The position numbers were made by a program, and so were the translations under genes. A stretch of 64,000 bases of DNA, from contig OENT01000714.1 in NCBI GenBank assembly GCA_900239685.1, forward strand, positions 18,829-82,828, given 5' to 3'. This document shows positions 42,601 to 54,674 of this stretch, piece after piece. The DNA is from Rotaria macrura. Its lineage: Eukaryota > Rotifera > Eurotatoria > Philodinida > Philodinidae. How positions within the stretch are numbered: the stretch's first letter is position 1; every line of letters starts with the position of its first letter. The notes beneath the pieces were generated by a model that saw nothing but the letters and a program-made list of their open reading frames with translations, searched no databases and was not told the DNA's origin.

Positions 42601-45600
42601 ATGATAAAGAAGAAATTTATTTCGTAAAAAGTATTGATTTTCAAATTTTATTATATATGCAAACTTTGAAATGCTGTCGTTGGACGAGTTGCTGTTTGTG
42701 GTGTTGTTAAAATAGTGACAGTTGCGCTAATAGGACTTATTCCACAATAACTATCACGAATGTCAATATCATCGATGGCATAATAACCTTGCATTTGTGA
42801 ATTAACAATACCTTCGATGATGATCTTTAAATGAGAGAAAAAATAACCAAAAATAGATAGATGAACATTTTCATTAGAATACAAGAGAAAAAAAAGGAAT
42901 ACGATGTTTTACATTGTGATCACTATCTGAGTAATAGCCAACGGATGCAAACTTCCACGATTCACCTTGATCAAGAGAACCAAAAGACCAAATCATTGTT
43001 GTCGCTTGAGACGTTGTTATACTGACATGAACACGATTTAATTGAGTACCACGTATGACATACCAGAATGTTAAACAACGACCAGAACGTGAAGTTGGTG
43101 GAAAGTTTTCACTTTGAATAAGTGCAGTTACTGTTTGCTGATTGGTAAATGATGAACTTAAGAAGAGATATTGACCTTGCTCACTTCCTAATAGATAGAT
43201 ATCATAGAAAACATTTCCTCTTTCTTATCATTACAAAAATGTTCAAACCTAAAGTATGATCATTTTGAGGTCCATTATACGGTGGTTTTACTGAACCCGA
43301 GCCAATAACCCAACTAGCATTACCAAAGAGAAATAAACTTCGCCATGTACACATTCTAGAAAAGTCAATCGATTTCATAACAATAACGAATCGATTTCAA
43401 TTCGTAGATTTACCCATTTTCAAAATCACAATCACCTGGTTGAAGACAAGATCGATCACGAATGAAAATATCATCAACAGCAATGACCGGTGAAAAAGCG
43501 CCTGATTTATATATTGTACTTTCAAGGATAATTTGATATGACGGTGAAGAAAGACCATGTGGAACACTTTGTTGTAAAATACGCCATTGACGATCCTTTC
43601 AAATTCATATATTATTCTTTATAAGACTTTTCTTGACGTGTCAAACTACTTACTCGAAGAATATTGTTCGACCATATTAAATAACCCGATGTATTTGTTG
43701 CTTGTGTACTCGATCGTACGAATAAGTCTAATCTTGATGTTGTACTAAGTATTTCAGCATCTGTATAGTACCAAAATTCAATGCATTGTTCTCCATTAGG
43801 CATAATAACTGGTGAAATAAGACGTGCTCGTTGATTAGTTACACTTGTTGATGACTGAGAAATGTTGACGATCATATATGCACCATTACCTGTGCCGTCT
43901 GTATGATCAATCGTTGGTTTGAAACCAGCAGCAAATGGATCATCACCAGTTGTACGTGTCCAATTATATTGTGTCATAGCATCATTAACGTAATTGCATA
44001 GTGATGGATCTTCGAATGTACATAAACGATCCTCGTTTGTACATGATTCATAGACAACAATATCATCAAGAGCAATATCACCAAGACCATATCTATATTA
44101 TGAAAAAGAAATTTCAATGAATGTATTATTCAACAAGAAAACTCACTGTCCAACAATTCCCTCGAATACAATTTGATATTTCGTGTCTGCTGGAGGAAAT
44201 ATTGGATACTGTCCCTTTAACCATTGGTTGCCTAGAGACAAAAAGAGATGAGATGAAGTTTATTTTCTATTATTAAGAAAGAATTCAATTTGAAACCTTG
44301 ATTTCTTGTTCTTGTCCAAACTGGTTTACCAAGTTGACCATTGATTTTAATATAAATATTAAATGTGTCAACATCCATACCATACATATGATACCAAAAG
44401 TGTATACATTTTTGTCCTTGGATTTCTTCGGATACAATACGACAACGTTGATTATATACTTGTGGATAACTAGCTTCCATATAAATATACCAACCATCAG
44501 GTGTTCCAAATGTATGATCTGAAAAGAAAAGTTTTCTTCGATGATATAATTGTCTTGCTCAAAATTATCTCTACAAACCAGCTGTAGGTCCTGTATTGTA
44601 TGATGGTGTTTGGCCTTGTTTTAATTGCCATCGAAAGTCAGCTGCTACATCATGTGACCATGTTGAGCAAAGAACACCGTTTTCGAAATTACAATCCCAT
44701 GGTGATTGTGGTGCTAAAGTTGTTCCACGTGTCGTTGTTGTCGTGAGAATTGATGGAAGCGTAGTACTCATAGTTGGTACTGCATCATTGATTGGTCGAA
44801 TAGAACAATTACTTGTTGTAAATGTAAAGTCATCAATGGAAATATCTCCCTAGATAATACAAGAAAAATTATAATATAAAAGTAGATCAATGAATTGTCA
44901 TACTAACCAAATAATCTTTTCCAGCAATGCCTTCGACAACAATTTGATGTGGATTCGCTGAAACATATGAGACTTGTGCTTCATACCATTGATTACCACG
45001 ATTGCCTGATAATGACCATATACGTGTGTAGGCGCCATCGAACAGATAAACATTCAATGTTCCAATGGAATCACCATACCTAGCAAGATAAAGAGAATTG
45101 ATCTATAAATTACCCGATTGAAGAGATTTCAACTTACATGTGATACCAAAATCGAAAACATGTCGGCTCACCATTTTTACCTGGAAACACAGTACTATGT
45201 AAACGTGCAGTATCGCCTTGTTGTGTTGGTAATGATGTTTCAATCATTAAATATTTTCCTTGTGCTGTATTTGTTGTATGATCTAGTTAAACAAGAAACA
45301 AAATAGTATCAAACTTAATCCATTTTATATATTTATATGAATCGTACCATATTGGGGTCCAGTACCGAACGAGTGTATACCTTGTCCAACCAGCCAATCC
45401 ATAGTAGAATCGAGATCACCATTTGTCCATCCGCATAAATCTGTTTCAAATGAACAATCACCTGGTTTTGGACATAAACCTCTTGTAATCGAAATATCAT
45501 CGAGTGCAATACTAGCGTCAGGATTTTGTATCAAAACTTGAGCATCAAATACTGCTTGCCATGACTGACTGGGACTATTAATATTGATTTGTGCATATAA

Positions 45601-48600
45601 CCAACGATTATCGAAGCTGCCGCCAAAGGTCCACATATATAGAGTTGGTGGAAATAAATATATAGTCAGTTGCATTTTCTGTGCTGATCCATATAGAAAA
45701 TACCAAAAGTGTAAACATGAACCAGTTGTACGTTCTTGAACGGGTGTTAAAAGAAATGCACGATCATTCATACTACGATTCTTTCCTTCCGCTAACATAT
45801 AGTATCCTGTATCAGTTTGAGTTGTATGATCAACATTTGGATTCACACCAGCTTGAACAACAGATGCTAAACCACGTGTCCAATTGTACTGTCCTGTTGC
45901 ACCATATTGGAAGCCTAGAGAAAAAGATTGGTTTCATTTCAATAATTCTAAAATGATTAGAAATATTTTTTGTTGTCATCATCATACCACAAATTGAATC
46001 ATCTGAATCAAAATCACATTGACTAGTTGATGTTTGACATGTACCATTGAGAAGCGTAATGTCATCAATAGCTATTGAACCACGATTATCACCAGCCCAT
46101 GTACCTTCAATAACAATCTAAATAAAACGAAAACGAAGCAACTTTGTGATCTATCCAAGGTTTTTGTTTTCCCTCGCAAAACTAAACAAAACATACATTG
46201 AATTGTGTTGGATTGCTTGTTGACGATTGAAGATTAACTTGTGCATGATACCATTCATAACCTTTGCCACCTGATGTTGTCCATCGTAATTGAGAAAGTA
46301 CACCATTCAGCTTTGCAACATTCAATGTACCAACATGAGCACCGTACATAAAATACCAAAACTCTAGACATTGCCGATTATTATCCATTACTGTGCTTCG
46401 ATATTGACTTGAGATATTATTCTATTATAGAAGAAAATAGAAAACTTCGAATACGATGACAGATCGTTTCATTGTTTTTTTTTCTTACATTAGGAAAAGG
46501 TGTTAGTTTATTTGGTTGAAGTAGAAGATAATATCCGCTAGGTTGATTTCCTGTATGATCATACAGTGGATTATGCGCATCTTCTTGTGATACTACTGAA
46601 CCTTGAACACGAGTCCAACTAAGTTCAGGTTTCGATATTATATTCCATGATGAACATGTACTACTTTCAAAATCACAATCATAAGCTGTTGTCGGACGTG
46701 GTGAAGTTGGTCTAAATACGAAAGTAAGAAAAATAAATGAATGAGCATGTTATTAAAAAACTTCAAATAAAGATCAATATTCAACTAACGCTCCAGTTGT
46801 AATGACTGGTGTTGGTGTTGTGAAGCCATCATTGGGTACAGCAAATGCAGGAAATGTTGAGCAATATCCATTTATTATTGATACATCATCAATACCAATA
46901 TCACCTTCATCGTTTTGGGTTATTTTACCTTCGATTAATATCGAATGATCAGAATTTACGAGGAAACCAACTCTTCCTTGAAACCATTCATCCTCTTGTT
47001 GACCACTTAATGTCCACATAGCTATGGGTTGAAAACCTTCTTTCTGTAAATAAACTGTTAATGTGCCAATACCATCACCAAACCTAAAGGCAAAAACAAA
47101 TAAATGATATCAACATAGCAAAGAAAACGTATATTTCATTATTATATTTACATGTGATAGAAAAATTCAAAGCACATTCCACTTGAACTAGTGTCTGGCA
47201 TGGATTGTGATATGAGCACAGCTGTGTCATTTAATTTTCGCTGTTTATTTGTATCAATGAATGCATATGAACCATCATCTGTTTGAAGTGTATGATCAAA
47301 TAGTGGACCTATCAATAGAAAATGAAGCAGGATTTTAACTTTTAAAATATCTTTTGATTTTAGTCAGTTGTTTTTATTACCACTCGCAAGTGTTGGTGAA
47401 GATGGACCATTGGTTATTTCCCAGTCGAATTGGTCAGTGTTTTTAACGTTTTCCCATCCACAGAAACTATCGCCTTCAAAATCACAATTATTTGGTTCTC
47501 GGCAAGATACAGTCAAACGTTCAATATCGTCAATGGCAATATCACCCTAGCAATGGACAATGAAAAAGAAACCTACTATTCAATTTCAACAAATATTAAC
47601 TTACTTCAGTACCACTACCAACAACACCTTCAAATACGAAACGAATCGGTACTAAATATTCCGTTGAAATCTGTGCTTTACGCCACACGTCACCAACATT
47701 AGCACCGCGTGACCATACAAGTGTACGTGTTTCATTGTTCGATGTATTTGTACCCACGTAAACATTCAGTTGAGCAATATGTCTACCGTACATATGATAC
47801 CAAAATTGAAGACAACGACCATTTTGCGGTTCTTCAACAATTGACAGTAATCGTGCTTTATCGCCTGGTTTTTGTGGAAGTGATGATTCTAAAGAAAAAC
47901 GAATTATTTAATTTTTACTTTTTATCTTGAATGATAATTGAATCATTTTCTATGCATACCGATGAACATAAAATGACCTTGTGCTGTTCCAAGTGTATGA
48001 TCTAAAATACGAGCAAAAAGAATTTGTCAATAGAACAGAGGGAACACATGAAGAAAATCAAATTAATAGTTACCTTCGCTAGCACCAGTAGACATTGATG
48101 GTGTTGATCCTTGCACACGTTTCCATGATAATTGTCCACTTGCCTCTGATGAATATCCGCAGATGTGTTCTTCTTCAAAGGTACAACTAATTGAATAAAA
48201 ATCTGGTTTTATACAAGGACCGTCGAACAGTTTAACATCATCTAGTGAAACTTCTGATCGAATACTCCATATAGCAACAACTTCATAGACAACACGAGTA
48301 ATACTATTTCGTGGTTCAATTTGTATTTGGCCATGTTGCCAATGGCGGCCTTGATCACCTGATCGTCTCCAGATTGATTTTGTTGATGTGAAATTTTCGT
48401 TCGGTATCAAATACAGATTCAATTCGCTTTCGTCTGTGCCATGCATCATATACCACCATTCAGCACACATGGGACCTTGTTGATTATCTGGTAAACGTGG
48501 ACTAACTAAAACTGAAATATCGATATCTTCAAACGAAGTAACAGGAATTGGTAATCTTGTCGTAACATAATAACCAGTTGAATTGCCATATGTATGATCG

Positions 48601-49728
48601 GTTAATGGACCTACAATACCAGCCAAATTATTCGTAGATGCTTGCTCACGAAACCAATTGAGACTAGTATTTGCACCCTGTGTCCAACCACAAAAATCTT
48701 GTTCAAATGTACAGTCATAACCAGGAACAGCTTTTGTTGTCATTGCTTGTGCTGTTTGTGATATCGAGGATTTGAGTGCTTTGAAAAATGAAAGTAAGCT
48801 AAATTCTATTCGATCTTATTCAAACAAACAAAACGTATCTACCTGAAGATGGCAAACGTTTAGTATTTGATTGTTTTGATGCTAAATAACAACAAATAAA
48901 GAAATTCTGTACGTTCACATAGAATAAAAGAAATCTTACGTGATGGAGGACATGATTGCTGAGTAATTAGAATATTTTGCAATGTAATTTGTCCATCTTT
49001 TGTTATTTGCCCATCGAAAGCAACAAGAGTTGCCAATTTTGATGAATTTTTTGTAGTTGATGATAGTAATGGTGATGAAATATTCAATTGAATATGATTC
49101 TCACTAAATAAATGTGATAAATTTTCTCGTAGAATGAAGCAGCAATATAAACTAGCACATCATTTTCAAACCTGTCTCTTGAACGTAATCGATCACGCCA
49201 AATAGTTCGATTATGGACAAAAATAGACAACTTATTCAATTTCTCATTCGTTATTTGATAAGTAAAAGTCAAACATGATGGTGACTCTCGTGATGATAGA
49301 TGTGCCGTACCTAGCAGACGAGAATAATTCCGTTCGGATGATTTAATATCATCTTTATCTTTTGAATATTTCAGGACAAATGATGTTTTGCCTATAAAGT
49401 ACGTAGGCCAGATTAATTTTTATCGAATCATATTTCAATAATTACTCGTTGCTGCAGGGAGGGTTTCATGCCATTCCAAATTTTCTTTGTTCGCCTGGTC
49501 ATTTCTCCAACCTGGATCTATGTTTAAAGAAAGGAACTTTAACTTCACAAAGAAATTTGAGTAGTATAGCACTACTAACCTTCCTTGGGAATATTTGATT
49601 GAGCTTCAACGACAAAAAGAAATTTAATTAGAAATTTTTCTTGACACACATAATTTGTTTTTGTGATGACACTTACCCGCAATACCAATAAGGTATAGAA
49701 ACAGGAAAAAGAACACAATACGGTTCAT
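15409..49728 (-). CDS. Giant MAM/LDL-receptor class A type I membrane protein (MALRD1-like)
   Basis: A single minus-strand gene of 34.3 kb with on the order of 100 short GT-AG introns. From coding density I estimate 8,500-9,000 residues. Order: signal peptide, divergent MAM-like module, 45 MAM modules each closing with an I-A-I-D-D-like signature plus Cys, 12 LDLa modules (C-D-x-D-x-S-D-E type), Thr/Ser stalk, EGF-like domain, one membrane span and a cytoplasmic tail. Typical MAM landmarks recur in each unit: C-x-F-E near the start, DHTTG-x-G-YY, FWYHMYG and GDIAIDD. Family knowledge: MAM modules mediate adhesion or ligand binding, LDLa modules bind calcium and ligands. Human MALRD1 has the same order but far fewer MAM units. 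I treat it as one gene because there is no internal signal peptide, membrane span or terminal stop between modules, and exons join in frame at every junction I checked. Exact exon ends were checked only at the termini and selected sites. A split into two genes is possible but not suggested. Confidence 0.85.
15736..15931 (-). other. EGF-like domain of the giant receptor
   Basis: Two exons, 15931-15862 and 15797-15736, join in frame to give one EGF-like module just outside the membrane. Landmarks are [14 protein letters not shown], then [15 protein letters not shown], with the six cysteines in EGF spacing. MALRD1 proteins carry one EGF-like domain at the same place (family knowledge). Confidence 0.8.
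15990..16240 (-). repeat. Thr/Ser-rich mucin-like stalk with 54-bp tandem repeat
   Basis: Almost entirely Thr, Ser and Pro between the last MAM module and the EGF-like domain. It is a likely O-glycosylated stalk holding the array off the membrane (inference). It includes two near-identical tandem copies of an 18-residue unit containing [12 protein letters not shown]; the DNA period is 54 bp (16072-16125 and 16126-16179). Confidence 0.75.
16970..20880 (-). other. Membrane-proximal block of alternating MAM and LDLa modules
   Basis: Six LDLa modules, each after a MAM module, at about 16975-17090, 17720-17860, 18540-18720, 19330-19520, 20115-20250 and 20755-20880. Calcium-site residues are visible, for example [40 protein letters not shown] and [13 protein letters not shown]. 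Some LDLa modules are split by short introns, others lie within one long exon (20110-21339 has no intron). Confidence 0.75.
25210..26975 (-). other. Middle cluster of three LDLa modules
   Basis: LDLa modules at about 25215-25460, 26145-26275 and 26775-26970, separated by MAM modules. The clearest is the middle one ([20 protein letters not shown] followed by DHSDE). The third ([14 protein letters not shown]) is interrupted by an intron. A large LDLa-free run of MAM modules follows on the N-terminal side. Confidence 0.7.
32050..34110 (-). other. N-terminal-most cluster of three LDLa modules
   Basis: LDLa modules at about 32055-32190 ([14 protein letters not shown] then SDEADC), 33240-33400 ([10 protein letters not shown] then [12 protein letters not shown]) and 33950-34110 (a weaker one, [11 protein letters not shown]). 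No LDLa module is seen further toward the N terminus. Confidence 0.65.
34150..48740 (-). other. Uninterrupted N-terminal array of 21 MAM modules
   Basis: Counting the closing signature (IALDD, IAIDD, ISIDD and variants plus Cys) I find 21 MAM modules in a row with no LDLa between them. Most units have the canonical acidic pair; the unit ending near 37735 has IAVDE instead. Short Thr-rich linkers occur near 40260, 42690, 44720 and 46800, and probably act as flexible hinges (inference). Confidence 0.75.
48850..49728 (-). other. Signal peptide and divergent first module of the giant receptor
   Basis: Exon 1 (49728-49677) starts at an ATG and encodes [17 protein letters not shown], a textbook signal peptide, with donor GTAAGT. 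The next small exons give the mature start AQSNIPKE followed by [16 protein letters not shown]. The following exons keep the later half of a MAM fold ([20 protein letters not shown], then [18 protein letters not shown] and Cys) but lack a clear C-x-F-E opening and the acidic pair, so this is a degenerate MAM module or only a MAM-like one. Confidence 0.7.
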
Positions 49729-52700
49729 GATCCTAGTCTATGTTACGTAGAAAGAGTGCCGCCTACAAAACTAAATATTTCTGAAACAGAAAAACATTTT
49801 TGCACTTAGATCATAGCTTGTAATTCTCGATACGTCTATCTTCATTTTGAATAGCTTTCATATGCTTCAGAAAAAAGTGTCTTATCTCCTTTTTGTTACT
49901 TTCATTCTGCTAGATATAGGTGATAACTCTCTCTCTCTCTCTTGCTGCTGCTTCTACGGAAGACAAAAAGAGATAAATAGATTTCAAACAATCCAAGGGC
50001 AGACAAATAGAAGCACCACACTGTTATCAAGATAATTTTTTCTCTATACTCTTAGGCAAGACATGACTAATACATCTCAACAAAAACATACGATCTACTA
50101 CCAACAAATAAAGAAAAATTGGTACTGCTACAGATATATATCGGTCAAAAATTGTATCAAAAAAATGCAATATTAACCTTGTATCTTTTAAAAGATATAA
50201 GAATATAGTTGTGCGCAAACAATATGACGATTATATAATATCAAAAAAAGAACAGAAATGAATTTCTAGAATAACCTTTCTGCAAACAATGAATGTATTC
50301 AAACCTTTAAGGTTATCTAGAAATTTTTATTTAAATACAAAAAGCAAAGAAATTCATTCGCCGTACTTAATTCAAACTTCAATCTCTCGGGGCCAAACTA
50401 ACAACGAAACTACAAAATCGATACTATGAATAATTAATTGATCGTAACTAATATCGAAAAACGATATAGCCTATCCAAAAGCAGAAATAAAAAATATGCC
50501 GCACAAGTAAAATAGCATGCACCGTAAAAGTTTCGGAGAACAATATCGAACTCTGTTAGATCATACTGCTATCTTCTAAACCAATCAAAGATTCTTTTCT
50601 TTGAAAACAAAAAAAGTCAGAACTACCAATTCGGCAGTTGCGTTTCTTTTTCTTGAACGAATCTACGGAACTACAGAAATGAAAAATTGGACACACTTAA
50701 GGAAGTTCATAGAACCCAATTTTCTCGCAGTATCATATTCCTATTTTCTAAAATAAAATGAAAAATGGAAACTTGCACTTAATGATACTTTTTTTTTGCA
50801 TAGAGCGGTCTTTCCAATAATCAATTGAAAGTTAAGTTGAGTCTTGTTTGGTGTTTTTTTTAGAAAACTACAACTGATTCTGAATGTCAATAAATATTTC
50901 GATCTTGTCTACTACCTAATTTTTTGGGAAAAGAAAAGAGTTTTTTAGAATTCTGTTAAGTATCTGAAACCTGGCATACTTCGAACAAACAACATACAAA
51001 GAATTGAATTCATACATAGTTTCTGAAGATTATACTTGATCTTCTTTCACATCGACCATTGTTGTAGGTATCACGATTTTTCATATTACGATTTATGTAG
51101 CTCGAGATTCGTTGAAGAAAAAGAAATGAACTGTTGAATTTGCAGTTCAAACTGACGTTTTTCAAATGACAAAAAAATTGGATTGGTGTAAAAGTTAACA
51201 AGCTGATCTTATAGAGCTTCACTTTTTTCCAAAGACTTTTGTACTATTTACTACTGGAAAAAGACTTATACACATGACACAGTGAATCATGTTATCTAAA
51301 ACACTTAAATTGCTCGAGAAGCATTGCGATGATATTCTCTTGATAGAAGATAATTTAACGAAAGAACAGTCATTATTAAATAACTAAAAGATATTTATGT
51401 GAATATTTATTGTTATAGAAATCATCGGATGGATCGTGTTTGCAATTGAACGTTATGTTGAGAATCTTTAAATTGTCGTTTTCCATTATTGCTAACCAGT
51501 ATGGAAATTAAAAACGAGAAAAACAAAGATAAATTCATTTTTAAATTTTATTCTCAAACCGATATTTATTTCATATTCTCATAATAAAATCTTCATATCT
51601 ACTTCCATATGACGCACTAGTGAATCTAGTATAACTTGTTTTCTTTGAAATAGTTGTATTTTTTTTCAAATCTCATTCCAATTAAATACGTCTGATAGAA
51701 GCAGATGTCTAGAGACACATACTGCAAATTTTAATTATATATATAACTACTTCTCTTTTCGTGCGAGTTTCATGCTGAGAACAATAAATATTGAAAATTT
51801 TGTTCTCATCTACTGTCGATAGTTCCGAAAGTTTTGGTGCATTTCATGATATTCAATTTCAATGATACTACCTTTTAGTTGAGTTGTTTTTCATTCAGAA
51901 CTTTCAGTTTCATACTATTTCCATTTATTTAAATACACTACTACTGCGATCAAATGCTTTGGGCCTCATTTGCAGGTAGACAATTCGTCTGCATAATTTT
52001 TCGACAATTATAAGTTTTATTTTCTTGTCATCTTACTCGAATACTTCCTATTCGACGGTCAAAGATAGTCCACTTAAATTTACACTAAAGTTGAAAATGT
52101 GATTGAAAAGACAGCGTATAGGCATTGCTACAGTTTAAGTCTTTCAAAGCGGATTATATGCACATGTCAACCGTATTACTGCTCATGTCCATTATGCACT
52201 TTTATCATCATGAAAACAAATACTGCATATCTCAATATTTATATTTCATGAAAATTATTGAGTGTGTTTTAGTATGTATCGAACAAACCCAATGAACAGT
52301 CTTTTCTTTTGTTGATCTCTACGTAGTTGTTTGCACTTTTAGTAGTTTTGGATGATAGTAACTTCGACTCTTCATGCGGCGCAATTCTGATGCCTAAAAA
52401 GGGTCAATGTTAAAATCAGAGAACATTCTTCCTATTACAAAAGGAATGAGAAAAATTAATTTTAAAACGTCATTCCATTGAGTATAAGCAGTTCAACATG
52501 ACAACAAGAAATATATCAGCAATGCGCCATAGTGATATACGAACAAAAAATAGTTAAGATAAGGCTTGCGTCAAGTAGTACATTCAATGAATCATCACCT
52601 TTGCTTGTTCATAACTGTCATCTGTCAAGATACCAGTGATTATAGTGGATCATGAGGTGCATATGTCTACAACAGTAACACATGAAAGATATCTTTTGGG

Positions 52701-53404
52701 AAAGATTAAAGTAAATTCATAATTTTATTCTTCATTAATCAGAAACCGAACCAAGGCGTATAGTTCAATGTAGTAATTTAGAGATTCTGATCATTTAGTC
52801 AAATCACTAAATTAAAAGTTCAATATTTCAATATTTAGCGTTTCTTTTTAAATATCTCAAGCTCCAATTTATCAGAAGAACACAAGAGAGTTCAAGAGAA
52901 TAAATGGAAAGAAAAGTAACGATTTGATGTGTCTTTTTGAGAAATGAGAAGCGATCGGAAAATAAAGCTAAATACATATTCTGATCTTCAATGAAATCTA
53001 ATGGTAATTCTAATATTTGGTCAACAAAAAACTGTTAAATTTTCTTTTCCGACAGTTTCTGTAGAACATTCAATACTATGATGCTCTTTATATATTCCAT
53101 AGTGAAACCACAGATATCGACAACACAACCTTTGATAAATATCATTCATCTTCTTTTTTATGAAACCAAATTTCAAACATATTTCCACTTGGCACACTTT
53201 TATGATAAGAAAATATAGGGAATCGCATTTGTCATGTAGAATAATTTCTATAAAATTCTAAATCTCTTGAAAATCACAAAATTATAATTCATATAATATT
53301 TTTCATTTCCGTGTGCAACAATATTGATCGTATATTTTTCAATGTACGTTGAGTACAGTTATTGTTTCTCAATTAAGACAAATACTTTCTTTATATCCTA
53401 TAAA
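49729..53404. other. AT-rich region upstream of the giant receptor gene
   Basis: It should hold the receptor promoter and 5' UTR. A CT run lies near 49927-49943. A hairpin with 17-18 bp arms is at 50261-50278 and 50309-50325 (see findings). Otherwise I see no gene or transposon end. Confidence 0.5.
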
Positions 53405-54081
53405 TTATGCATACTGAAGAACAGTGACATAGATATAGTCATGTTGCTTTCGTTTCAAACAATACATCCATAATTTAATTAAAATTTTGAAGCCAAAAAT
53501 ATTTAAAGTTCGATAACAGTGAAGAACCGTCTTTAAAAGTTTCATGAAAAGACCATGGAGTGGAAGAGTGTAAGAACTTGAGGCTGTACCCCTGAAACAC
53601 AAACCACACAATTTGAGATCTTTAATATCTGAAACAGCCGTTAAACATTTCGAAATAACGAAGAAAAATACAATTTATGGATTTCCTCCGCAATAAGAAA
53701 ACGATTACCACCTATATACCAATCAATTATGTATCAGTCTAGAATTATGAGTTCAATAACGCTTTCAAGTTAAATTGCGTAGTTATTGGACCGTTTACAA
53801 TATCACTTTGAGTCGATACTATCCGACAATAAACAAAACGTTCTACTACCCACCCTAAGATCGTCAAATGAAATCTCAACACTGTCTTTAGAATATGTTT
53901 GTAGAATCGGTAACGTCACTAAATGGGCTGGCGTTTTCATGCGAGCTGTAATGATATCAGTGACAACTTTTTCAAGTTGAGGAGGTATGCAAGTATAAAC
54001 ATCTGCTACCCAAATGATTGATTCATTTTCAAGACATAATGATAAAGAACCTGTGTATAGCTGCTTGTAAGACATCACCAT
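53405..54081 (-). pseudogene. Two possible exons of an unrecognised gene or gene fragment
   Basis: On the minus strand 54081-53803 is open and its first part reads like real protein (ENESIIWVADVYTC, then QLEKVVTDIITARMKTPAHL and VEISFDDLRVG). A second stretch starts after a good acceptor (TTTGTGTTTCAG) at about 53593 and runs to a TAA near 53405. I recognise neither. They could be exons of one gene, remnants of a host gene, or chance. The sequence between them has no clear exon. The segment borders the transposon patch. Confidence 0.2.
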
Positions 54082-54140
54082 TCAGTAGTGTTTTATAATA
54101 TCAATTAATTGTGTACTGAAACCCTTATTATTAACTACAT

Positions 54141-54390
54141 GTTACACTGAAAAAACATAAGGTGCCACACGAAACCTTCCAGGTTTCGTAGAGTTTCACT
54201 ATACTATATAAGTGTCCGTGGAATCATACAAAACCTGTGTGCGATTTAGCAACATCTCAGGTTTCGTAAAAGAATTTTAGGAGTTTTAAAATAATAAAAG
54301 TTTCGCGCTGAACCCTTTGGAACTCCTGGCACCCAAAAAGTTTGGTAAGAAACCTGTTCGGGTTTCGTATTCAGAAAGGTTTGATAATGT
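54141..54390. repeat. Probable small element with repeated AGGTTTCG motifs
   Basis: The stretch begins GTTACACTGAAAAAAC and contains repeated and inverted AAACCT / AGGTTTCG motifs, shared with the foldback element at 56094-56532. A matching TGTAAC lies near 54390, but the outer ends are not certain. Confidence 0.4.
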
Positions 54391-54674
54391 AACTGGTGGA
54401 AAATTCGTTTATTGGTATATAATCATTGGAAATAATAATTTCTTTTTCTGTCTATTTAGATTCTTCGTAGAATTTTATGTAGATTCATATTGAATTCTTT
54501 CTCAAGTAAGTTACCATTAAAAATAATGCAGTCGTTTATATCTTTTTTCAGTTCTCTCAAAAGTTATTTATTGGTAACCAATCATTAGAATGAATTAATT
54601 TCTTTATAGTCTATTTGGGTTATTGGACGAATTCCATTATTCGTCATTTATCATCTAACATGGTCAGCTCTCAA

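Noticed and set aside
16017-48743. Antisense and shifted frames across the receptor gene
   Set aside because: They are shadows of the MAM repeats in other frames, for example His/Val/Ile-rich versions of the same segments.
15409-49728. Splitting the receptor into several adjacent genes
   Set aside because: There is only one signal peptide, one membrane span and one terminal stop with poly(A) signal, and modules connect through in-frame short introns wherever checked.
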